Of a stretch of 64,000 bases of DNA, positions 49,001 to 56,675 are shown piece by piece. The stretch comes from BRH-c54 sp965284565. GTDB taxonomy: Bacteria > Bacteroidota > Bacteroidia > Flavobacteriales_E > Vicingaceae. Location of the stretch: contig OZ260100.1 in the NCBI GenBank assembly GCA_965284565.1, positions 434,001 through 498,000 on the forward strand, written 5' to 3'. Each line of letters starts with the position of its first letter. Positions within the stretch are counted from its first letter, which is position 1. Both the position numbers and the translations under genes were made by a program. Below the pieces are notes generated by a model, which ran no database searches, was not told the origin of the DNA, and worked only from the letters and a program-made list of their open reading frames with translations.

Positions 49001-49402
49001 TTATTTCCAATCACCTGACCCCCCTTTATTTAACAACCTAACCAACACTATAGTTTCTAAAAAAAGACTCACCGCATACGGTATAAAAAAGGCTGAAAAT
49101 TCTAATTTATCTATCCTAATATCTTCTTGATAATCAGGGTGAAAAAAAATGAAAAACACTACAAACTTTAACATACTTACCGCCATAAAAAAGTAGCCTA
49201 AACTTTCAGCAAATTTTTTTCTGAAATTGAATAGAAAAACAAAACTTCCAAAGGTGATGATAAAATTAACGAAATAGGCTAAAATAATTTTGTTACCAAA
49301 CAGGGGTAGACCTAAGAAATGTAAAACAAAAAGATGCCCGCAAAAAATTACACCTAGAGATATTAATAATAAAAGAAAAAAATTAACAGTAACTCGGTTC
49401 AT
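49001..49402 (-). CDS. AtpI-like membrane protein (DUF6168-like)
   Basis: 133 residues with four membrane helices and short loops (about 7-27, 38-58, 70-87 and 104-122). Position between atpZ and atpB and four-helix topology suggest the AtpI/uncI-type assembly factor that helps form the c ring; DUF6168 is the family I recall for this context, unverified. Its ATG overlaps the atpZ stop by 4 bases (ATGA), so the two are translationally coupled. Confidence 0.8.
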   Translation of the reverse strand: MNRVTVNFFLLLLISLGVIFCGHLFVLHFLGLPLFGNKIILAYFVNFIITFGSFVFLFNFRKKFAESLGYFFMAVSMLKFVVFFIFFHPDYQEDIRIDKLEFSAFFIPYAVSLFLETIVLVRLLNKGGSGDWK

Positions 49403-49653
49403 TGTTTTTCTTCATCATCTTCTTGATTAATTTTATTTACTTGTTTTAACACTGTATATAGTGCTATGGCAACACTCAGAATAGTTAGCCCTATAGTAAA
49501 CCATTTTTTATCGGAAGGATATTTTTCATCTAACAACTTGCCTGAGTATGCTCCTAAAAAAATAATCACCCCCATTTGAATTGCTATACCTGATAGTCTA
49601 GCAAATTTATTAAACGAGTTGGACTTCTTGGTGGGCTTCTTTTTTTGCTCCAT
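49399..49653 (-). CDS. atpZ: AtpZ/AtpI family protein
   Basis: 84 residues, two membrane helices (about residues 23-41 and 53-71) after a basic N terminus, of the AtpZ/AtpI (PF09527-like) family, ending EEKQ. AtpZ works with AtpI in c-ring assembly or Mg2+ supply. Its ATG lies 44 bases inside the bactofilin gene, which is a long overlap. Downstream it overlaps the AtpI-like gene by 4 bases. Confidence 0.85.
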   Translation of the reverse strand: MEQKKKPTKKSNSFNKFARLSGIAIQMGVIIFLGAYSGKLLDEKYPSDKKWFTIGLTILSVAIALYTVLKQVNKINQEDDEEKQ

Positions 49654-50035
49654 TTAGTTGAGTATTGTTTCCATTGCCCATGTTACAAGTTCCTGAGAAG
49701 TTTGCTCCCGGTTCAATAGAAAGCTTTTTGGTATTGATTTCACCAACTATGTTTGCTGTAGATTTTAATTGCAATAATTCTTCAACATATATTTTCGCAT
49801 TGATATTTCCAGAAACATCAGCATTTTTACATTTAACTTCTCCTTCTATTACTCCTGAATTACCAACAACCAATTTTCCTTGAGAAACTAATGTTCCGTT
49901 TAAAGCACCATCAATTCTTATATCCCCCGAGCAAGTAATATTTCCTGTAATTTCTGTTCCTTTCTGAATAATATTAATTTCTGGGCTGGTTATTTCTTGT
50001 GTTTTTGCCATCTTATTTGAGTTTTTGGTAAACAT
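49610..50035 (-). CDS. Bactofilin family polymer-forming protein
   Basis: 141 residues (133 from the alternative ATG at 50011). Central bactofilin core of short beta-solenoid turns: INIIQKGTEITGNITCSGDIRIDG, GTLVSQGKLVVGNSGVIEGEV, NADVSGNINAKIYVEELLQL, IVGEINTKKLSIEPGANFSGT. These proteins form non-polar filaments at the membrane and help shape or organise the envelope. Placed between porW and atpZ, with the 3' end overlapping atpZ by 44 bases. A strong promoter lies upstream. Confidence 0.93.
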   Translation of the reverse strand: MFTKNSNKMAKTQEITSPEINIIQKGTEITGNITCSGDIRIDGALNGTLVSQGKLVVGNSGVIEGEVKCKNADVSGNINAKIYVEELLQLKSTANIVGEINTKKLSIEPGANFSGTCNMGNGNNTQLNGAKKEAHQEVQLV

Positions 50036-50067
50036 TATTTACGTTAATAAATTAAGTTTTCAGCGGA

Positions 50068-50098
50068 CAAAGGTAATTTTTTATTCTTTTACATTCAA
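50068..50098 (-). promoter_or_regulatory. Promoter for the bactofilin-atpZ-atpI run
   Basis: On the minus strand: TTG (50098-50096), 20 bases, TACCTTTG (50075-50068), exact -7 box; leader about 27-50 bases depending on start codon. Confidence 0.75.
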
Positions 50099-50142
50099 AA
50101 TTCTTTTTGTTCCAATCTATAATGTGGCTAAAATTATCATAT

Positions 50143-52725
50143 TTATTTTATGCTCACATCAAAATTCTTGTTAAAGAAGGTTAAATAATAAGGGATATCT
50201 TTGTCTTTATAAAACAAATTAAAGTTATCACTTGAAATAATAAAAGTAGGGTATTCTTTAGCGTTTAATTCTTGTAATGAGGTTTTGTTTAGGATTAATG
50301 CTTTGTAGTAATTAATTACTTTTTCATATCCTTTAATTGGTTTTATAATTATAATTTGGCTTTTGGCATCTAAAAAAATACTTTTTACCGGATCAAAAGC
50401 GAGGTCGCTAAAATTATTTCTATTAAAATCTACTATTTTATTTTTATAAGTATTGAGTTGTTTATCGGTATTTGGCACCACTACTACAACCAAAAATTCT
50501 GTTTCAAAAACATGTTTATATGGCACTTCTTTTTCTGTTTCAACATCAACTTTAATTCCTTCTTTCATCAATTTAAGAATTTTAACTGCCTCTGGTTTCG
50601 ACTCAGATTCAGGATGATTTTCAATAAATGTTTCCAATGCTACTTTAAAAGTATCTCTCGGCATTGTATGTCCTATTGACAATGCTGCTAGAAAATCAAA
50701 TTTATCTTGAATATGATTTTCAGCAAAAATAGTTGTAGCCCTTTCGCATCGCAAAATAACTTTATCATAATACCCGTCTTTAAAAAGTTCATAAACGATA
50801 GAATAGTAATTATCTACTCTTCGTCTGTTTTCTCTGGTTACTTGATTATAAGTAGGATCTAAAATTATTTTAGCATATTCACTTTCTGGGTAATTTCTGA
50901 GTACTAAATTTTTATACTTCTCCTCCATTTCATCATCTTTAATGAGCAAACTAATTCTATAAAGATTAAACCAAGATGGAAGCACATAGCTCGATGTATC
51001 ATAATCTACTATCAATCTTTCAAAAGACTTTATAGAATGTGGGTAGTCTTCGAAGTCCTCTTTGTAAATATTGCCTAATGCAAAAAGTGCCTCAATAATT
51101 TTATTGTGAGAGGCTTTCATTTTTTTATCCGTAAGTGGTAACAACTGCATATAATATTCAGCAGTAGTTTTTTCGTTTACTTTAGTTCCACTTGTATCGG
51201 TTTTAGAAGAATCATTTTCGTTTGCTATAGATTCCTCATCGGGTATCAAACTTTCTTTATTACTTCTTCTCCAATTATCTTCTAATTTTCTATCGCCCCA
51301 TTTTTTTCTAAAGTCAGAAAAGCCAAACCCCATAGTATTTTGGTTATAAAAATACCATTCACCTTTATTAGTTCCACCACCAGGAGTAGTGTTTTCCATA
51401 AAATCAACACTGCTATTATTGTTTTCTGCCAATTGCTTTTCTCGCTCTTCTTTTTCAGCTTTAGCAATTAACTCATCTATCACTTTAGTTCTATACTCTA
51501 CATCAGTTGCCATTCTTTGTAAACTATCTTCTTTTTGAACAATAACAATGTTATCTGCCAATTTTTTCAATGCTTTTGTTCGCATTTCAATTTTTTCGTA
51601 ATCTTTATACTCTTTAGGCAAAACTGTTAAACAGCTATCATAATAATTATAAGACTTTAAGTACTTGGGAATATCATAATAATATTGAGCTAGTCTTAAA
51701 TAGGTTACAGCTTTTTGCTTCGTATTTATTGTGCTATATGCAGCAGATTTTGTAAGATAATCTATAGCTAAAGAATCTTTTTCTTCCTTGAATGCAATAT
51801 CTGCCAAAGCATAATAAATCTGATCTTTATAATCTTCATTCTTTTTATCTTTTAGCATTTTTCTAAGCATTTTTTTAATACTACTCTGTCCTTCTCCTTC
51901 TGTATCAAAAGCTAATGCTCTACTGATTTTTGCATTAAAAAGCATTTCGTATTCAGGCTTCAATTTTATTACTTTACTAAAATAAATAGAGGCTTGTTCA
52001 AACTCTTTTTGTTTTAGCCAAAGTTGAGCCAACACATAATTAAACCTTATTTTATGGTGTTTCTTCCTAGTAGTTTCCAATGCTTTTTCAAGGTGTTTTA
52101 TAGCTTCTTCTCTATTATTTACACGAATATAATAATCAGCAAAAACAGCATTAAATTCGCTAGCAAACTGTTTAGGAATACTTTTTTTTTCTTCTAATTT
52201 TTTCAGGATAGCTTCAGCTTTATTCAATTCTTTTAATTCCAAATGAGTTCTTGCTAACCAAATTTGAGCTTCGTAACCAGGTGGTTTTTTGTTATACGCT
52301 TTCGCCACATATTGAAAAACTTCGAGTGCAATATAAAATTCTTGTTTATAAAAACGAGCCCTCCCCATTAGCATATAACAATCATCAATCCACCTAACAT
52401 GTTCTTCATTTCTAATGTATATAGAATGTCTATCAATTACATTGGTGGTTTTATCTATTACTCTCTCCATATTAGGAAACATGCTTTTAGACTTAGTTTC
52501 ATCGGGATAAATAAATATTGGAATAAGCTCAGAAAAATCATCACTGTGTTCTTCTCGCAGCTTTTTCACATCTGCTTTCATGATTTCTCGAGCATTAAAA
52601 TAGCCATTATACCTTGCCGTAGTATTATGATAGGCTCTTCTGGTAAAAGTGTTCTTTTTTCTTGAACAAGAAGCAAGCACAAATAGTAGTGCAAATGATA
52701 TTAATATGGCTTTTTTAAACTTCAA
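50143..52725 (-). CDS. porW: T9SS lipoprotein PorW/SprE
   Basis: 860 residues. The N-terminal lipoprotein signal (MKFKKAILISFALLFVLASC, Cys about 20) is followed by the SprE/PorW opening RRAYHNTTARYNGYFNA, then many tetratricopeptide-like helical repeats (residues about 100-420), a charged linker with a WYFYNQNTMGFGFSDFRKKWG segment near residue 460, and a C-terminal repeat region. SprE/PorW is required for type IX secretion and gliding. The start is TTG (52725-52723); no upstream ATG precedes a stop in frame, so translation from TTG is inferred. The next genes are bactofilin and ATP synthase, the same neighbourhood I recall from Flavobacterium species. Confidence 0.9.
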   Translation of the reverse strand: MKFKKAILISFALLFVLASCSRKKNTFTRRAYHNTTARYNGYFNAREIMKADVKKLREEHSDDFSELIPIFIYPDETKSKSMFPNMERVIDKTTNVIDRHSIYIRNEEHVRWIDDCYMLMGRARFYKQEFYIALEVFQYVAKAYNKKPPGYEAQIWLARTHLELKELNKAEAILKKLEEKKSIPKQFASEFNAVFADYYIRVNNREEAIKHLEKALETTRKKHHKIRFNYVLAQLWLKQKEFEQASIYFSKVIKLKPEYEMLFNAKISRALAFDTEGEGQSSIKKMLRKMLKDKKNEDYKDQIYYALADIAFKEEKDSLAIDYLTKSAAYSTINTKQKAVTYLRLAQYYYDIPKYLKSYNYYDSCLTVLPKEYKDYEKIEMRTKALKKLADNIVIVQKEDSLQRMATDVEYRTKVIDELIAKAEKEEREKQLAENNNSSVDFMENTTPGGGTNKGEWYFYNQNTMGFGFSDFRKKWGDRKLEDNWRRSNKESLIPDEESIANENDSSKTDTSGTKVNEKTTAEYYMQLLPLTDKKMKASHNKIIEALFALGNIYKEDFEDYPHSIKSFERLIVDYDTSSYVLPSWFNLYRISLLIKDDEMEEKYKNLVLRNYPESEYAKIILDPTYNQVTRENRRRVDNYYSIVYELFKDGYYDKVILRCERATTIFAENHIQDKFDFLAALSIGHTMPRDTFKVALETFIENHPESESKPEAVKILKLMKEGIKVDVETEKEVPYKHVFETEFLVVVVVPNTDKQLNTYKNKIVDFNRNNFSDLAFDPVKSIFLDAKSQIIIIKPIKGYEKVINYYKALILNKTSLQELNAKEYPTFIISSDNFNLFYKDKDIPYYLTFFNKNFDVSIK

Positions 52726-52889
52726 AAAATAAATTTTGTGTTGTATAACTATAAAATACAGTGTTTAGTATAAAAACATGCGAAGGTAATTAAATTATTA
52801 CAACCTTTATACTGCTACAAAAATGCTATTTTTTATTTGGAGTTAATAAATAATTCTTAATTCATTTTTATTATTGCTTCATTTAAAAG

Positions 52890-52897
52890 TATATTTG
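52890..52897 (+). promoter_or_regulatory. -7 promoter box for dnaX
   Basis: TATATTTG, exact TAnnTTTG, 26 bases before the ATG. Possible TTG at 52874, but the spacing of 13 is short. Confidence 0.5.
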
Positions 52898-52923
52898 TTA
52901 TCTCTTAAAAGCAGCCTTTATTT

Positions 52924-54690
52924 ATGGAAAATTACATTGTTTCAGCTAGAAAATACAGACCAGTAACTTTTGATACTGTAGTTGGACAACACTCCATCAC
53001 TTCTACTTTAAAAAACGCTATTAAAACTGCTCATTTAGCACAGGCATTTCTTTTTTGTGGACCACGAGGTGTAGGAAAGACAACTTGTGCTAGAATTTTA
53101 GCCAAAACCATTAACTGCTTTAACATTACTCAAAACATTGAGGCGTGTGATGAGTGTGAATCATGCAAATCTTTTAATGAGGGGCATTCTTTAAATGTTT
53201 ATGAATTAGATGCTGCATCAAACAACTCTGTTGATGATATTAGAGCTTTAATAGATCAGGTGAGGTTTGCTCCTCAACTTGGAACTCATAAAGTATATAT
53301 TATTGACGAGGTACACATGTTGTCCCAAGCTGCCTTTAATGCTTTCCTAAAGACATTAGAAGAACCTCCAAAACACGCTATTTTTATATTAGCTACTACC
53401 GAGAAACACAAAATTATCCCAACGATATTATCTCGTTGTCAGGTTTTTGATTTCAATAGAATTCAAATTGAAGATATTGCCAACCACTTAGCACAAATTG
53501 CTGAAAAAGAAAATATTGAAGCAGAAAAAGAAGGTTTGCACATTATCGCTCAAAAAGCAGATGGTGCTTTAAGAGATGCCCTTTCTATGTTCGACCAAAT
53601 TGTTAGTTTTTCAGGAAAAAAAATAACTTATCAGGATGTAATTGACAATCTTAATATATTAGATTACGATTATTACTTTAAGATTACCGATGCCATTATA
53701 ACTAATGATATTTCTAACAGTCTATTAATTTTTAATGAAATATTAAATAATGGTTTTGATGGCCATAATTTTATAAATGGACTCTCTGAACATTTTAGAA
53801 ATTTATTAGTTTGTCAAGACAATGCAACGGTTAATTTATTAGAAGTTGGTCCTTCTATTAAAGAAAAGTACTTAGAGCAATCTAAAAAAATAAATCTTAA
53901 CGATTTAATTTCGTTTTTATCCATTACTTCCCAAACGGACACTACTTATAAAAGCAGTAAAAACAAACGGCTTTTGGTAGAGGTAATGTTAATGCAACTA
54001 TGCAGTAGAAACTACTCGCAAGACGAAAAAAAAAAGCCCATAATTAACCTCCCTTTTTCTAACAACAAAGCATTAGCAAAAGCTGTTGAGAAACATGAAG
54101 GAGTTATTGTTCAATCTAAAAAAGAACAACCCCAACCCACACCAACGGTTGTTAATGAACCAATAATTACTCTTAACAAACCTGAAACACCAACGGTTGA
54201 AGAAAAAAAAGCAACTTACAATCAACCTTTAGGTAGTTATCAGTTGTCTGGAACCATTTCTATTAAAGAGCAACTTGCCGACAAAGAAAATGCTGGCAAA
54301 AAAGAAGATACCTCGGAAAAACCTACCGAACCATTTACAGAAGAAGCTTTTTTAAAACAATGGAAAATTTATAAAGACAAATTGATGTCTGATGGACAAA
54401 TAATGTTTGCTTCAGCATTTGAAAATGCTCCTGAAATTGAAGACACTCTGATAAAAGTTATTGTAGAAAACAAAGCTATAGTTGATGAATTTACCGCTCA
54501 GAAACCTGATATTTTAGATTTTTTCAGAGCTACTCTCAATAATTATAACATTAATTTTGAATTGAGCATTAATAAAGACAAAGCCAACAAAAAAGCTTTT
54601 ACTCCTGAGGAAAAATTCGAAAAAATGTCGGAGAAAAACCCTGTCTTAAAACTATTAAGAGATAAGTTGGATTTAGAGGTTGGGTATTAG
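52924..54690 (+). CDS. dnaX: DNA polymerase III subunit gamma/tau
   Basis: Clamp-loader ATPase subunit of the replicative holoenzyme. 588 residues with RKYRPVTFDTVVGQHSI at the start, Walker A GPRGVGKTTCAR near residue 47, a zinc-binding set (ACDECESCKSF, plus Cys in INCFN), the DEVHMLSQAAFNAFLKTLEEPP motif and ATTEKHKIIPTILSRC. The C-terminal third is a Gln/Pro/Lys-rich linker and a tau-like domain. No programmed frameshift signal was looked for beyond a run of A residues near 54020, which could be one. Confidence 0.95.
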   Translation: MENYIVSARKYRPVTFDTVVGQHSITSTLKNAIKTAHLAQAFLFCGPRGVGKTTCARILAKTINCFNITQNIEACDECESCKSFNEGHSLNVYELDAASNNSVDDIRALIDQVRFAPQLGTHKVYIIDEVHMLSQAAFNAFLKTLEEPPKHAIFILATTEKHKIIPTILSRCQVFDFNRIQIEDIANHLAQIAEKENIEAEKEGLHIIAQKADGALRDALSMFDQIVSFSGKKITYQDVIDNLNILDYDYYFKITDAIITNDISNSLLIFNEILNNGFDGHNFINGLSEHFRNLLVCQDNATVNLLEVGPSIKEKYLEQSKKINLNDLISFLSITSQTDTTYKSSKNKRLLVEVMLMQLCSRNYSQDEKKKPIINLPFSNNKALAKAVEKHEGVIVQSKKEQPQPTPTVVNEPIITLNKPETPTVEEKKATYNQPLGSYQLSGTISIKEQLADKENAGKKEDTSEKPTEPFTEEAFLKQWKIYKDKLMSDGQIMFASAFENAPEIEDTLIKVIVENKAIVDEFTAQKPDILDFFRATLNNYNINFELSINKDKANKKAFTPEEKFEKMSEKNPVLKLLRDKLDLEVGY

Positions 54691-54798
54691 TTTTATCAAC
54701 CAAAAAAGTTTATGCAAATAAATGACAATACCTTAATTATTTATGGGATTAGAGGTAAAGAGTATAAATTTGAAAATATTTCAATTAATTAGGACTAG

Positions 54799-55257
54799 TC
54801 ACTTTTTGAACTTTTTCTCATAAAATTGCACCCAATCGTTTACTGTCATCTTCTGAACCAATTCACTTAATAGTTCAAAAGGGATATTATCTGCTGATTT
54901 CTTAAATCTTATGCAACTTTTTCCCATATCTAATTTAGTTTTACAGTGCTTAGGATAGTTGGTCGTGAACCAATTTAGTAATTTCTCATCAGCATAAAGT
55001 CCCATGTGGTAAAAGCCTATATGATTTTTCTGCGAAGCTAACCCCATAAAAGGCAATGGCTGTTTAGGGTCACAATGGTATCCACTTGGATAAATGCTAT
55101 GAGGAACAACATAACCTAACATGCCGTAACTTACTACTTCTTCAAAACCTTTTGGCAATACTTTTTTTATGGTATCTCTAAGTTTCTGAATAACTTCTTT
55201 TCTATTCTCAGGAAGTTTTTCTACATACTTATCGGGAGTTGATGCTTGTGTTTGCAT
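54799..55257 (-). CDS. DUF1801 family protein
   Basis: 152 residues of the DUF1801 (YdhG/YjbR-like) fold: an N-terminal segment KYVEKLPENRKEVIQKLRDTIKKVLP, EEVVSYGMLGYVVP, IGFYHMG and GKSCIRFKKSADNIP. Such proteins are cytoplasmic and of unknown function. The gene follows the related 55264 gene by 6 bases, so the two are probably cotranscribed. Confidence 0.85.
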   Translation of the reverse strand: MQTQASTPDKYVEKLPENRKEVIQKLRDTIKKVLPKGFEEVVSYGMLGYVVPHSIYPSGYHCDPKQPLPFMGLASQKNHIGFYHMGLYADEKLLNWFTTNYPKHCKTKLDMGKSCIRFKKSADNIPFELLSELVQKMTVNDWVQFYEKKFKK

Positions 55258-55263
55258 AGGTCT

Positions 55264-55878
55264 TTATTTTTTAAGGTATTTCCAATTTCTTACTTTTCCT
55301 TCGCTCATCCACTCAATAGCTGTCGCTAAACGTTGGTTTCTGGTTTTTTCAGTTTTGGCTTCGGTAACCCATTCTACATATTCCTTTTTATTAGTATAAC
55401 TAAAATTTTCAAAAGTTGTTAGAGCATTTTTGTTCGTTTTTAATGCTTTTATAAAGTAATCAGGAATGTCTAATATTTTTATTGTGGCTTTTTTAGAGGC
55501 TGATTTTACTCCATCATCATTAAGTTTTTTAGCTTCAACTATTAAATCTATAATTACTTTGTCAGCAGGCAAATCATTTAAAGAAGTAATTTTTCCGAAA
55601 TGCCCCATGGCACTGCCTCCATCAACAGCTCTTGGTTGTAATACACTATTTGCATCTTTTAAGAGTTCTCCTTTCCAAAAACTAAAAACTACATGTTGTT
55701 TAAACGCAGCTATGTTACATAAAGGTCCCTTGTAATCAAAAAAAGGCATTCCCCATTTAATGGTTTCTTCCACTTCTGGAATTGCTCGATGAATTAATTT
55801 TCGTAAATGATTTAAAATAGGTTGAGCAAATTCTTGAGATTTTTCCACATAAGCATCAATGCGTTTATCTTTAGTCAT
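55264..55878 (-). CDS. YdeI/OmpD-associated family protein with DUF1801 domain
   Basis: 204 residues from the ATG at 55878. N-terminal DUF1801 part (RIDAYVEKSQEFAQPILNHLRKLIHR, ETIKWGMPFFDY, AAFKQHVVFSFW) and a C-terminal OmdA-like helical tail (FENFSYTNKKEYVEWVTEAKTEKTRNQRLATAIEWMSEGK). The upstream in-frame ATG at 55905 falls in the promoter region. Two promoter-box copies precede it. Paired with a second DUF1801 gene; function unknown. Confidence 0.87.
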   Translation of the reverse strand: MTKDKRIDAYVEKSQEFAQPILNHLRKLIHRAIPEVEETIKWGMPFFDYKGPLCNIAAFKQHVVFSFWKGELLKDANSVLQPRAVDGGSAMGHFGKITSLNDLPADKVIIDLIVEAKKLNDDGVKSASKKATIKILDIPDYFIKALKTNKNALTTFENFSYTNKKEYVEWVTEAKTEKTRNQRLATAIEWMSEGKVRNWKYLKK

Positions 55879-55902
55879 AATCAATACATCCTTTATGTAA
55901 AA

Positions 55903-55931
55903 CAAACTTAATTAGTTCAACAACAAACTTA
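55903..55931 (-). promoter_or_regulatory. Tandem -7 boxes upstream of the DUF1801 pair
   Basis: Two exact TAAGTTTG copies on the minus strand, at 55910-55903 and 55931-55924, 21 bases apart. A TTG at 55936-55934 lies 23 bases from the first. Either may be used. Confidence 0.55.
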
Positions 55932-55944
55932 CACAAAAGGATAA

Positions 55945-55978
55945 CAAAAAACCCATTGATAAATCAATGGGTTTTTTT
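55945..55978 (-). terminator. Terminator after the cold-shock gene
   Basis: AAAACCCATTGAT pairs with ATCAATGGGTTTT around AA, with A/T runs on both sides, so it could work both ways. Confidence 0.85.
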
Positions 55979-56003
55979 AGTAATAATAAAAAATATATAT
56001 TTC

Positions 56004-56195
56004 TTATTGAACTTGCACATTAATGGCTTTTGGTCCTCTATCGCTATCTTCGATATCGAAAGAAACGTTGTCGCCTTCATTTAATGGTTGATTACTTGAT
56101 GAATGGTGAACGAAGATATCTTTACTTCCGTCTTCTGGAGTAATAAATCCCCAACCTTTTTCATCATTAAAAAATTTAATTGTACCGTTTTTCAT
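56004..56195 (-). CDS. CspA-family cold-shock protein
   Basis: 63 residues forming a single OB fold. It has the RNA-binding motifs RNP1 (KGWGFIT) and RNP2 (DIFVHHS) and ends in the typical GPKAINVQVQ. It acts as a single-stranded RNA/DNA chaperone. Own -7 box and terminator make it a single-gene unit. Confidence 0.95.
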   Translation of the reverse strand: MKNGTIKFFNDEKGWGFITPEDGSKDIFVHHSSSNQPLNEGDNVSFDIEDSDRGPKAINVQVQ

Positions 56196-56222
56196 TGTAA
56201 AAAATTATTAATTTATAAAAAG

Positions 56223-56230
56223 CAAATTTA
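56223..56230 (-). promoter_or_regulatory. -7 promoter box for the cold-shock gene
   Basis: Reverse complement TAAATTTG, exact; leader about 20 bases before the ATG at 56195. Confidence 0.5.
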
Positions 56231-56290
56231 TGTAAAAAAAGCTTAGAAAAATATTTTTACTTAATTATTTGAAAAACAGTAATTAAAATT

Positions 56291-56485
56291 CTAATTATTT
56301 TTAACGTAAATAGGTGTAAGACAATATTGCTGACCAAAATTTTTCTCTACCCATTTCATTAATTCCTTTATTTCATCTTCCATTAGGTATTGATATGATT
56401 TTGCTAATTCTTTTCTAAATAATTTGATATCAAAACTCACTTTCTTTAAAATGGTTTTAGCATACTCAAGTTTACTTTTTCTCAT
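56291..56485 (-). CDS. Small conserved hypothetical protein
   Basis: 64 residues, charged and helical (MRKSKLEYAKTILKKVSFD, ELAKSYQYLMEDEIKELMKW), with no signal peptide and one Cys. I recall similar small proteins of 60-70 residues in other Flavobacteriia, without known function. It sits alone between the cold-shock gene and the M61 gene. No exact promoter box was found. Confidence 0.7.
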   Translation of the reverse strand: MRKSKLEYAKTILKKVSFDIKLFRKELAKSYQYLMEDEIKELMKWVEKNFGQQYCLTPIYVKNN

Positions 56486-56675
56486 AGGTAGTTAGTTTTA
56501 TATTTTTAAAAGTCTGTCAGTCTAGCTTATAACAACATTATACTTTATATTTATATAATATGTTTCATTTTTTGTACTGTAAATATAGTTATTTAAAACC
56601 ACTTTTTTTACTAAATATTATTAGCTAATTTTACTTTTAACAATATTTAGTATTTCTTATCAAACCTTAAAACAA

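Noticed and set aside
54010..54035. A-rich stretch in dnaX as a programmed frameshift site
   Set aside because: A run of A residues exists near 54020, but I could not verify a slippery heptamer with a downstream stop and stem, so frameshifting to make gamma is not claimed.
54712..54792. 26-codon open frame after dnaX
   Set aside because: Short, with a plausible but unsupported peptide; could be a remnant, but nothing confirms it.
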